NCBI GenBank assembly: GCA_030616125.1
Contig: JAUWXZ010000002.1
Span: 1 to 25,863 of the forward strand
Source: Candidatus Aenigmatarchaeota archaeon
Lineage (GTDB): Archaea > Aenigmatarchaeota > Aenigmatarchaeia > CG10238-14 > SCSR01
Direction: 5' to 3'
DNA length: 25,863 nucleotides
Shown one piece after another: positions 1-6,537 of this stretch. The notes beneath the pieces were generated by a model. That model worked only from the letters and a program-made list of their open reading frames with translations, did no database searches and was not told the DNA's origin. The position numbers were made by a program, and so were the translations under genes. The number at the start of each line of letters is the position of its first letter. The first letter of the stretch is position 1.

Positions 1-118
1 TGGTTTTCTTCCTCCTTTTGCAGATTTCTTCAATTATATTTAATTGTGCGGGGTAGATATAAATAGAAATTCTTTTTGTTTTATCGGATTCATATACCGA
101 TTGATATTTCTTATTCAT
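1..118 (-). CDS. Partial small DNA-binding-like protein (ribbon-helix-helix-like), cut by window edge
   Basis: An open frame starts with ATG at 118 and runs off the left edge with no stop; 39 codons are visible. A GGTGAG motif lies about 10 nt before the ATG. The start overlaps the stop of the upstream HTH gene (stop at 111-113), as in translationally coupled genes. After a polar start the residues read KRISIYIYPAQLNIIEEI and then a basic stretch. A short strand followed by an amphipathic helix is how ribbon-helix-helix repressors look, but only about one repeat is visible. The family call is inference. Its neighbour, an excisionase-like HTH protein, suggests a regulatory pair of the kind found on integrated elements. 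Confidence 0.5.
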   Translation of the reverse strand, partial: MNKKYQSVYESDKTKRISIYIYPAQLNIIEEICKRRKKT

Positions 119-308
119 TTTTTTGATTCTCACCTTTCATGTTTTTGAGCCATCGTTCGATTGCTTCTCGAGAAAACCTTACAGATGCATTTTTTCCTGT
201 GCCAAGCTTGAGAAATGGAATTTTTCTCTTGCAGATCCAAAAGTTTAGAGTATTAAGAGAAATCTTTAAAAGACTTACCATTTCTCTTTTGGTTAATAAT
301 TCTTCCAT
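111..308 (-). CDS. Excisionase/MerR-like helix-turn-helix protein
   Basis: This is a complete 65-residue protein with ATG at 308 preceded by GGAG at an 8-nt spacing. Residues 1-30 (MEELLTKREMVSLLKISLNT, then LNFWICKRKIP) fit the winged HTH of the HTH_17/Xis/AlpA type: 'LTKREMVSLLKIS' is the first helix-turn-helix and 'LNFWICKRKIPFLKLG' the recognition helix and wing. The C-terminus 'FSREAIERWLKNM' is the usual closing helix. Such proteins bind DNA as excision factors or small regulators; the target cannot be read from the sequence. It overlaps the start of the downstream small gene by 8 nt, so the two are probably co-expressed. A plain chromosomal regulator is also possible. Confidence 0.7.
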   Translation of the reverse strand: MEELLTKREMVSLLKISLNTLNFWICKRKIPFLKLGTGKNASVRFSREAIERWLKNMKGENQKNE

Positions 309-371
309 TTTTTTCTCCTGGCACTCATATTAACAAACATTTCAATAGCTACAAAACAAAGTTCAAAAACT

Positions 372-1001
372 TTACCAGGAAATAGAAGAAATCATACATA
401 TTTGATTATTTTTCAATAAGTTGCTAAAGTTATACAAATGATAAAATCGTTTGTAAACTTCTCCATGATAGGTCCATTTTTTCCAGGTATCTCCGAATTC
501 AAACTTTTTCTCAAATAAATTAGAAAAAATATCAGACAAAAATCTAGGGTAATATCTCCTCCAAACAGTTACTAACACTTTTCCATTAACTTTAATTGTT
601 CTTGAAACTTCTTTTAAAGTTTCAATTCTTGCTTTTTTGGTTGGTATATGATGTAAAGCTCGAGTAAAAAGAACGCAATCAAAAACTTTATCCGTGAATG
701 GTAAACGAGTGAAATCTGCGATTAATAAGCCTGAAGAAAATCCTCTTCTTTTTAGAAATTTTTTTGCTTCTCTGATCATGCTTCTAGAAAAATCAAAACC
801 CATGCAAGGAAATTTTCTTTCCAAAAAAGGAAGTAAATTTCTACAATTTCCACAACCAATATCTAAAACTAAACCTTTTTTATCGACTGAAGAACAAAAA
901 TCTATGACTTCTGATAAAGGCCTGGTTCTTAAATGAGTCCAAGAATCTGCAATTATAGTCCATGTTTCTCTTAGTTTTTTCTTTATTTCTGTTTCTTCCA
1001 T
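372..1001 (-). CDS. Class I SAM-dependent methyltransferase, Trm9/ALKBH8-like
   Basis: The 209-residue protein carries the Rossmann methyltransferase core. Motif I is VLDIGCGNCRNLLPFL near residue 46, followed by the acidic post-I strand (GFDFSRSMI), 'LLIADFTRLPF', and the motif IV region 'FDCVLFTRALHHI'. The starting segment 'WTIIADSWTHLRTRPLSEV' and the late 'FYHLYN' match the Trm9/ALKBH8 family, which methylates wobble uridines in tRNA. tRNA as substrate is therefore likely but inferred from the family. Family members usually continue some 15-20 residues past the YHLY motif, whereas this one ends sooner, with 'ISSISW'; it may be slightly truncated. The start is ATG at 1001, with a divergent gene 38 nt away. 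Confidence 0.75.
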   Translation of the reverse strand: MEETEIKKKLRETWTIIADSWTHLRTRPLSEVIDFCSSVDKKGLVLDIGCGNCRNLLPFLERKFPCMGFDFSRSMIREAKKFLKRRGFSSGLLIADFTRLPFTDKVFDCVLFTRALHHIPTKKARIETLKEVSRTIKVNGKVLVTVWRRYYPRFLSDIFSNLFEKKFEFGDTWKKWTYHGEVYKRFYHLYNFSNLLKNNQICMISSISW

Positions 1002-1039
1002 AATTAAGATATGTTTTTCGGTCTAATTCTATTTGCTAG

Positions 1040-1222
1040 GTGAATGTTATTATTTATAATAGAAATGTAAGATGTCCAGGATGTAGTAATCCCACAGTCG
1101 GTAAGTATAATGTTATAAAAGGTATCGTAAAGATAGAATGCCGATGTGGTTATAAAGGTGAACATAAATCAAGAGACCTTGAGTATAAGAATAGAAACTT
1201 AGATTTGCCTGATTTTAAATAG
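1040..1222 (+). CDS. Small zinc-ribbon protein, function unknown
   Basis: The 60-residue protein has four cysteines in a ribbon arrangement, Cys12-x2-Cys15 and Cys34-x-Cys36, with glycines and aromatic residues around them (RCPGCSN, ECRCGYKG). Zinc binding is therefore likely; no function can be named. The start is GTG at 1040. The nearby GGTGA (1039-1043) overlaps that codon, so it cannot serve as its ribosome-binding site; leaderless translation is the simpler reading. The TAG stop (1220-1222) overlaps the 3' end of tRNA-Gln on the other strand by two bases. It is divergent from the methyltransferase, with only 38 nt between them. Confidence 0.6.
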   Translation: MNVIIYNRNVRCPGCSNPTVGKYNVIKGIVKIECRCGYKGEHKSRDLEYKNRNLDLPDFK

Positions 1223-1254
1223 CCCCGGCCAGATTCGAACTGGCGTCCCGAGGT

Positions 1255-1267
1255 TTCCTTCACATGA
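1255..1267 (-). other. tRNA-Gln anticodon-loop intron (position 37/38)
   Basis: A 13-nt block lies at the canonical archaeal position between bases 37 and 38. Its removal leaves the 7-nt loop CTCTGGA. Bulges GG^T and AA^A with a central CTCT/AAGG pairing give the expected geometry but with one C-A mismatch, so the ends could shift by a base. Confidence 0.6.
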
Positions 1268-1290
1268 CCAGAGCCTCGTATCCTTGACCA

Positions 1291-1308
1291 TTATCCTTGC
1301 TTAGCAAT
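1291..1308 (-). other. tRNA-Gln D-loop intron (position 15/16)
   Basis: This 18-nt block splits TAGTCTAG from TGGTCAAGGATAC. In the precursor the D-stem strand GTCT can pair with a GGAT inside the intron, flanked by 3-nt bulges AG^A and AA^T and capped by a TTGC/GCAA hairpin with a TAA loop. Cutting each bulge between its second and third base restores a standard D arm. Confidence 0.8.
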
Positions 1309-1346
1309 CTAGACTACGGGGCTATCCTATATACAAATAATTTCAA

Positions 1347-1357
1347 GATATATAAAA
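1347..1357. promoter_or_regulatory. Shared bidirectional TATA box for thrS and tRNA-Gln
   Basis: The near-palindromic GATATATAAAA is centred about 30 nt upstream of the 5' end of tRNA-Gln (minus strand) and about 33 nt upstream of the thrS ATG (plus strand). It is the only strong TATA element in this 62-nt gap and sits at the archaeal TBP distance for both genes. Confidence 0.5.
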
Positions 1358-1385
1358 ACTAATTAAAAATAGTTTTAGTGAGCAA

Positions 1386-3239
1386 ATGAGAATCTTACAA
1401 TTACATTCAGATTTTATTGAATTTGAACCAATAAGAAAGGAAGTTGCAATAGCAGAGGAAACTGAAAAGAAAAAGAATAGATTTGAAGAAATTGTTGTTT
1501 TGTTTACTGCTATAGAAGAAAAGGATAATTTAGGGACTGCTAGAAAAGCTATAGATGAAGTTAGAAAAAGTCTTGAAGAAATAAAAGTGAACAAAATTTT
1601 AATCTATCCTTATGCTCACTTAAGTAGTAATCTAGCAAAGCCTTCTGATGCATTAAAAGTTGTTAAAGAAATGGAAAATTATTCAAAAGAAAAGGGAATA
1701 GAAACTTTTCGTGCGCCTTTTGGTTGGTGCAAAAAATTCAATATTCAAATAAAAGGTCACCCTTTAGCAGAGCAGTCGAAGGTAATTTTGTCTGAAGAAA
1801 AGGTCGAAAAAGTTTCCGAAGCAATAAAAGCAGAAGAAAAATTAAAGTCTTCTTGGTTTATTTTACAGCCAGATGGGAAATTAATTCCAATAAAAAAATT
1901 CAATTTTTCAAAACATGAAAATCTCAAAAAGTTTACAGATTATGAAATAGCTAAGTCCAGGATAGTTCATCGAATGCCTCCTCATATTACCCTAATGAAA
2001 AAACTTGAAATTGCCGATTTTGAACCTGGAAGTGATCCAGGAAATCTGAGATTTTATCCAAAAGGAAAATTAATAAAGTCCTTATTAGAAGAATTTGTAA
2101 CCCAAAGAACTATAGAATATGGTGGAATGGAAGTTGAAACACCTTTCATGTACGATTTCCAACATCCAAGTTTAGCGAATTATTTAGATAGATTCCCAGC
2201 AAGGCAGTACGCTGTTAAATCTGAAGATAAAGAATTTTTCTTGAGATTTTCTGCTTGTTTTGGTCAGTTTTTGATGACGCACAACACTCAAATCTCTTAC
2301 AAACAGTTACCATTTAGAATTTATGAGTTAGCTAGAAGTTTTAGAAGAGAAAAAAGTGGTGAGTTAGTTGGATTGAGAAGATTGAGGGCATTTACAATGC
2401 CCGATGTGCATGCTATGTGTGCTGATTTGGATCAGGTAATGAAAGAATCTATCATAAGATTTAAACTTTGCATGAACGTTTTAAAGGAAATTGGTTTGAA
2501 AAAAGAAGATTATGAACTTGGGATAAGATTTACAAAAGACTTTCACGAAAAAAACAAAAAGTTTATTCTTTCCCTGGTTAAACTAAACGGCAAACCAGCT
2601 TTAGTTGAAATGTGGGACAAGAGGTTTTTCTATTTTATTTTTAAATGGGAATTCAATTTTGTAGATAATCTAAATAAAGCTTCTGCTCTATCAACAGATC
2701 AAATTGATATAGAAAGTGCAAAAAGATACGAAATGACCTATGTTGATGAAAAAGGTAAAAAGCAGTACCCAATAATATTACACTGTTCGCCCAGTGGAGC
2801 AATAGAAAGATGTATGTACGCTTTGTTAGAAAGGGCTTATGCAGAACAGCAAGAAGGAAAAGTTCCTTCATTGCCTCTATGGCTTTCTCCTATTCAAGTT
2901 AGAATAATTCCATTATCTGATAAATACATAAAAGATTCTGAAAAAATTGCTGAACAAATTGAAGAAAATCAAGTTCGTGTAGATATAGATGATAGAAAAG
3001 AATCAGTCAAAAAGAAAATTAGAGATGCTGAATTAGAATGGGTCCCTTATATTTTAATTATTGGACCAAAAGAATTAAAATCAAAAAAACTTGCAGTTAG
3101 AATTAGAGAAATTGGAAAAATAAAACAAATGAAATCAGAACAATTGATAAAAGAAATAAAAAATGAAGTAAAGGATAAACCATTTAAAAAATTACCACTT
3201 CCTAAACTATTGTCTCAAAGGCCAATTTTTGTTGGTTAA
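1386..3239 (+). CDS. thrS: Threonyl-tRNA synthetase, archaeal type
   Basis: The 617-residue enzyme charges tRNA-Thr with threonine in the cytoplasm. Residues 1 to about 140 form the archaeal D-aminoacyl-tRNA-deacylase-like editing domain, opening MRILQLHSDFIEFEP. The class II catalytic core follows from about residue 195 (HRMPPHITLMKKLEIADFEP), with motif 2 near 319 (FRREKSGELVGLRRLRAFTM) and motif 3 near 471 (GAIERCMYALLE). The anticodon-binding domain is C-terminal (LSPIQVRIIPLSDKYI onwards). Length and domain order are normal for archaeal ThrRS. ATG at 1386 matches the family N-terminus. A TATA box about 33 nt upstream implies a very short leader. The DHQ synthase gene begins inside its last codons. 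Confidence 0.97.
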   Translation: MRILQLHSDFIEFEPIRKEVAIAEETEKKKNRFEEIVVLFTAIEEKDNLGTARKAIDEVRKSLEEIKVNKILIYPYAHLSSNLAKPSDALKVVKEMENYSKEKGIETFRAPFGWCKKFNIQIKGHPLAEQSKVILSEEKVEKVSEAIKAEEKLKSSWFILQPDGKLIPIKKFNFSKHENLKKFTDYEIAKSRIVHRMPPHITLMKKLEIADFEPGSDPGNLRFYPKGKLIKSLLEEFVTQRTIEYGGMEVETPFMYDFQHPSLANYLDRFPARQYAVKSEDKEFFLRFSACFGQFLMTHNTQISYKQLPFRIYELARSFRREKSGELVGLRRLRAFTMPDVHAMCADLDQVMKESIIRFKLCMNVLKEIGLKKEDYELGIRFTKDFHEKNKKFILSLVKLNGKPALVEMWDKRFFYFIFKWEFNFVDNLNKASALSTDQIDIESAKRYEMTYVDEKGKKQYPIILHCSPSGAIERCMYALLERAYAEQQEGKVPSLPLWLSPIQVRIIPLSDKYIKDSEKIAEQIEENQVRVDIDDRKESVKKKIRDAELEWVPYILIIGPKELKSKKLAVRIREIGKIKQMKSEQLIKEIKNEVKDKPFKKLPLPKLLSQRPIFVG

Positions 3240-4227
3240 ACTTAAATCTTTTATTACTCAATTTAATTCTGTGCCAAAAGAAGTTTGGGTTCCTCAAAAA
3301 TTAGAAGAGTTAGGAAAACAGCTTGGAGTTACAGGAGTAAAAGGAACAAGTAAGATTGGTCTAAAGACTTTGCCAGAAAATTCTATAGAAGTATATCTTA
3401 AGTCACAGGATGACATAAAAAAACTGACCGAACATGTTGGAAATGTTCCTTACATAGTTGCTCGCTCAGAGGATTGGAAGGTTATCCCTGCAGAGCACCT
3501 TGTCGCAGCTGTACCTAAAGATTCTGGAACCAAAATCTTAATGAAAACTAATGAACCTGAAGAAGCTAAAGCCTTTCTGTATGCCTTAGAGTTGGGTGTT
3601 GATGGTGTCTATGTTGAGAAAAGTGATAACTTAAGAGAAATTTGTTCGATTTTAGAACCAGTACCAGGTGTAATTGAACTTGTAGACGCAAAGGTTAAGG
3701 GAGTTGAAGTCGGAACTATATTAGGAGCTAGAGTTTGTGTTGATTTTACCGATTATTTATATCCGGGTGAGGGGATTTTAGTTGGCTCTTCTTCAAATTT
3801 TCTACTTTTACCTCATGCAGAAACATTTAAAAACCCGTGGGTTGAGCCAAGACCATTTAGGGTTAATGCTGGGGATATTCATACCTACGTAAGTGCAGGA
3901 CATCAAAAGACAAAATATCTTTCAGAAATCGAGGGTGGAGATGTATTGCCAGTTGTTAATTACAAAGGGAAAACAAGGTTGATGCAAATTGGTAGAGTAA
4001 AAATTGAAAAAAGATTACTCATAAAAATCATGGCTGAATATGATGGTATAGAAGGTCATACATTTTTACAATATGCAGAGACAGTTGGGCTAGTCTCCTC
4101 AGATGGATCCATGCTACCAACAACAAAAATTAAGCCTGGAAAATTAGTTAAAGCGTACGTGAGGAGAGAAGTTGGTGAGATGCATATCGGTACATTTGTA
4201 CCGAAAGGGTTTTTAGTTGAAAAATAA
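3229..4227 (+). CDS. 3-dehydroquinate synthase II (DHQS II family)
   Basis: The 332-residue protein belongs to the archaeal DHQ synthase II family (MJ1249 type). That enzyme makes 3-dehydroquinate from 2-amino-3,7-dideoxy-D-threo-hept-6-ulosonate by NAD-dependent deamination in the alternative aromatic pathway. Diagnostic blocks are KEVWV near the start, YPGEGILVGSSSNFLLLPHA in the middle, PRPFRVNAGDIHTYV, and a C-terminus with 'ETVGLVSSDGSMLPTTKIKP'. It overlaps the end of thrS. The start is TTG at 3229 or TTG at 3232; neither has a clear ribosome-binding site, so translational coupling is likely. The first about 25 residues differ from the usual opening. The 3' end overlaps convergent argC by 15 nt. 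No other shikimate gene is in the window. Confidence 0.9.
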   Translation: MLVKLKSFITQFNSVPKEVWVPQKLEELGKQLGVTGVKGTSKIGLKTLPENSIEVYLKSQDDIKKLTEHVGNVPYIVARSEDWKVIPAEHLVAAVPKDSGTKILMKTNEPEEAKAFLYALELGVDGVYVEKSDNLREICSILEPVPGVIELVDAKVKGVEVGTILGARVCVDFTDYLYPGEGILVGSSSNFLLLPHAETFKNPWVEPRPFRVNAGDIHTYVSAGHQKTKYLSEIEGGDVLPVVNYKGKTRLMQIGRVKIEKRLLIKIMAEYDGIEGHTFLQYAETVGLVSSDGSMLPTTKIKPGKLVKAYVRREVGEMHIGTFVPKGFLVEK

Positions 4228-5187
4228 TGACAAATTTTGTTGATTAAGTAAAGCTATTGTCTCATCCAAACCTAACATTAAATTCATGTTTTGTACAGCT
4301 TGACCAGCGGCACCTTTCATTAAATTGTCTATAGCAGATCTAACAACTATTACACCTGCATAATCATTCCACCAAGGATAAATATCGACATAATTAGTTC
4401 CACGCACGGCTTTTACACTAAGTTCTTCATCTCTAACTCTGATGAATTTTTCATCCCCATATAAACTTAAGTATAAATCCTGAAGCTGTTCGTTTGATAT
4501 TTTGTTTTTTGTATGAATGTGAAGAGTAGTCAAAATACCCGAGCGACACCAAACAGCAGATGGAGCAAAAGCTATTCTAACATCCTTGCCCGCAAGTTTT
4601 TTAAATTCATTTTTTATTTCTGGTAGATGTTTATGCTGTGTTGTACTATATGAAAAAATATTATCTTCATACTTTGGCCTTAGTTCGCTTTCAGCCATTT
4701 TTCCAGCTCCAGTATGAGACGATGTACTAACAGCTGTTATTATATCAATTTCTCTAGGAAATTCTATAAGAAGAGGAGCTACATTCAAAATAATTTGTGT
4801 TGGGTAACAACCAGGATTAGAAATTAATCTTGCTTTCTGTATTTCTGATCTACGAAATGGAAGCTCTGGTAAACCATAAACAAAATCTTCATTTGTTCTA
4901 TAAGCTGTACTTAAGTCAATTATCTTCATTTTAGGACTGATTTTTCTAAATTTTTCTACGTATTTTTTAACAACTTCGTCATCATCAATTGTAATAAAAA
5001 CAATTTCAGGCTTGAGGGACAAGAAAGAATCAACTTCTTTCTTATTATCAATGTTTAAAGAAAAATAACCAGGTTCATCACGTGAAGTCCTGGCAACCAA
5101 ATTGACATATGGGTGTTTTTTAAGAATTGATTCTAAAGTTGAGCCAACTATCCCTGTTGCACCGACAACGGCCACTTTATATTTCAT
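4213..5187 (-). CDS. argC: N-acetyl-gamma-glutamyl-phosphate reductase (ArgC) or LysY-type homologue
   Basis: The 324-residue protein reduces an acyl phosphate to a semialdehyde with NADPH, in arginine or the related LysW-dependent lysine/arginine pathway. The dinucleotide-binding motif GATGIVGS is at residues 9-16. The catalytic cysteine is Cys127 in ISNPGCYPTQI, and the SSHTGAGK segment and a conserved late 'KGAAGQAVQNMNLMLGL' are present. Length and layout are normal for ArgC. LysW-linked (LysY) specificity cannot be excluded without its partners, none of which are in the window. The start ATG at 5187 lacks a ribosome-binding site, with a TATA-like stretch about 30 nt upstream, consistent with a leaderless transcript. 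Confidence 0.9.
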   Translation of the reverse strand: MKYKVAVVGATGIVGSTLESILKKHPYVNLVARTSRDEPGYFSLNIDNKKEVDSFLSLKPEIVFITIDDDEVVKKYVEKFRKISPKMKIIDLSTAYRTNEDFVYGLPELPFRRSEIQKARLISNPGCYPTQIILNVAPLLIEFPREIDIITAVSTSSHTGAGKMAESELRPKYEDNIFSYSTTQHKHLPEIKNEFKKLAGKDVRIAFAPSAVWCRSGILTTLHIHTKNKISNEQLQDLYLSLYGDEKFIRVRDEELSVKAVRGTNYVDIYPWWNDYAGVIVVRSAIDNLMKGAAGQAVQNMNLMLGLDETIALLNQQNLSLFFN

Positions 5188-5266
5188 TAAACTAACTAAT
5201 AGAGGAATAGAAATAAATTATTCGATTAGAATGGCATAGAATGAAAAAAACATGAGTTAAATCAAA

Positions 5267-5539
5267 CTAATTGTTCTCATCCATTTTAAATTCATGTTCA
5301 AAAATTTTCTTTAAGTCTGGCCTAAATAAACCCTTAATTCTTACTTTTCGACCCACTTCCCTCCTTTTGTAGTATAACAAACAACCAAACACACCATGAG
5401 ACGAATGAGCCATTATTCTACCAGTACTGTCAGCAATGGTGTAAAGACCATCAGCTTCGCTAAAATCATCTCCTAAGCATGGGATAAGGGCACTTAAGTT
5501 TTCTAACTTTTTTTCGACAAGATAGCCAGTAATTTCCAC
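5267..5539 (-). CDS. Conserved-looking 90-residue protein, function unknown
   Basis: I do not recognise this protein. It starts with GTG at 5539, preceded by AAGGTG about 8 nt away, which is this genome's usual ribosome-binding pattern. Short alternating strands (EITGYLVEKKL, YTIADSTGRIMAHSS) and an end reading GRKVRIKGLFRPDLKKIFEH resemble a small OB-fold-like barrel; this is only an impression. There is no signal peptide or membrane segment. It has two cysteines (Cys21 and Cys53). It sits between TrmB and argC on the same strand with 67- and 79-nt gaps, so co-transcription is possible but not shown. Confidence 0.6.
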   Translation of the reverse strand: MEITGYLVEKKLENLSALIPCLGDDFSEADGLYTIADSTGRIMAHSSHGVFGCLLYYKRREVGRKVRIKGLFRPDLKKIFEHEFKMDENN

Positions 5540-5606
5540 AAGAACACCTTTTCGATAATTTTTAAGATTTTTAATAGAAGTCGGGGTATATTTTGAGAAG
5601 ATATTA

Positions 5607-6422
5607 TCAACTCACTGGCTTAGAATTTTTCCAAACTAATTTAAACAAAGGATTCAACACATTACCAGCAGCATGTTCACTTTTACTCCACACAGCCAAA
5701 TCCTGGGTTGAATGAACTTTCGAATCAGTCAAAGAAAATACAAGTTCCTTTTCATCAACTATGGTAAACCTTCCAGTAACCGGAACTTCCTTTTCATTTA
5801 TATTCCTTATCTCAGCAACCCCACTCAAAGTTTTAATCGCATCTACACTTTTGTCTTCAACTTGAGTAGCGATTTTGATTTCAACTCCTTTTTCTTTTGC
5901 TTTTTTAAGTACATCAAAATGTGTTTCAAATAATTCATTCAGACCTTCTGGTGTTGTGACTATGTTAATTTTTTCCTTTGCCCCTTTAAGCATAGAACCA
6001 AATTGTTGCGAGACTGAGTATTTTCCTTTTAGTGTTCCAGTAATTTCTTCTGGTAAAATTAATTTCAATCCTTTCTGAAAAATTTCGTTCAATTCCCGCA
6101 TTACTGCTGAACTTTTTAATTCTTCTATTTTTTCTTGGGTTGTCAGAAAATCTTCCTCAATTTTTTTCTTTACCCTTTCCAAAGCTTCTTCTGGAGCAAT
6201 GGCAACATATTTTATTGGTTTGGCAGTTTGCACAACAACGAAACCTTTTTCCGCCAGGCTTTGTAAAATATCATACGCACGAGACCTGGGAACATTAGCA
6301 ATTGCTGACAGTTCACCTGCAGTAGAAGTTCCTCGGGCAAGTAAAGCAATCCACAGTTTTCTTTCATATAAATTTAGACCAATTCTTTTAAGCTCGTCTA
6401 AAACTTTTGCTGAAGCTAACAT
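5607..6422 (-). CDS. TrmB-family transcriptional regulator
   Basis: The 271-residue protein has an N-terminal winged helix (residues about 1-75: LNLYERKLWIALLARG, then STAGELSAIANVPRSRAYDI, then a wing ending KPIKYVA). A coiled-coil helix (about 80-115) follows, and then an effector-binding domain with the TrmB C-terminal layout ('KEKINIVTTPEGLNELFE', 'AKEKGVEIKIATQ'). Family members sense sugars or other metabolites and act as repressors or activators in archaea. The ligand cannot be told from the sequence. ATG at 6422 has GAGG 5 nt upstream. Two CACTA/TAGTG inverted repeats in its own promoter suggest autoregulation. Confidence 0.88.
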   Translation of the reverse strand: MLASAKVLDELKRIGLNLYERKLWIALLARGTSTAGELSAIANVPRSRAYDILQSLAEKGFVVVQTAKPIKYVAIAPEEALERVKKKIEEDFLTTQEKIEELKSSAVMRELNEIFQKGLKLILPEEITGTLKGKYSVSQQFGSMLKGAKEKINIVTTPEGLNELFETHFDVLKKAKEKGVEIKIATQVEDKSVDAIKTLSGVAEIRNINEKEVPVTGRFTIVDEKELVFSLTDSKVHSTQDLAVWSKSEHAAGNVLNPLFKLVWKNSKPVS

Positions 6423-6429
6423 TTTTTCC

Positions 6430-6443
6430 TCACTAACTAGTGA
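6430..6443. promoter_or_regulatory. Candidate TrmB operator 1 (palindrome near the transcription start)
   Basis: TCACTAACTAGTGA is a perfect 6-bp inverted repeat with a 2-nt spacer. It lies just upstream of the trmB ribosome-binding site, at or near the expected transcription start, about 20-30 nt downstream of the TATA box on the minus strand. Confidence 0.5.
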
Positions 6444-6457
6444 TTTAATAACTCAAG

Positions 6458-6479
6458 CATTTATATTTTAGTGTCACTA
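6458..6479 (-). promoter_or_regulatory. trmB promoter with candidate operator 2 over the BRE
   Basis: On the minus strand AAAATATAAATG (6458-6469) is a good TATA box. Directly upstream of it lies TAGTGTCACTA (6469-6479), an inverted repeat of TAGTG and CACTA around one base, which overlaps the position of the BRE. The half-sites are the same as in operator 1. A factor bound here would block TFB/TBP; one bound at operator 1 would block polymerase. Confidence 0.5.
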
Positions 6480-6537
6480 GCTAATTATAAATTCTTATTC
6501 TTTCGCATAAAAACATTTAAGCTTATCCTTTTTGCCC

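Larger units (their letters stand above)
1221..1323 (-). tRNA. tRNA-Gln(CTG) with two introns
   Basis: Read on the minus strand, the acceptor AGCCCCG (1323-1317) pairs with CGGGGCT (1227-1221). The T arm is GCCAG-TTCGAAT-CTGGC. The D stem is GTCT/GGAT and the anticodon stem CGAGG/CCTCG. The gene is 103 nt but a normal 72-nt tRNA appears if an 18-nt block in the D loop (1291-1308, position 15/16) and a 13-nt block at 37/38 (1255-1267) are removed. The anticodon loop then reads CTCTGGA, anticodon CTG. The A1-U72 pair and this loop fit archaeal tRNA-Gln. No CCA is encoded. Exon ends rest on the tRNA consensus and on bulge-helix-bulge geometry, which is excellent for the D-loop intron and imperfect for the anticodon one. 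Confidence 0.85.
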
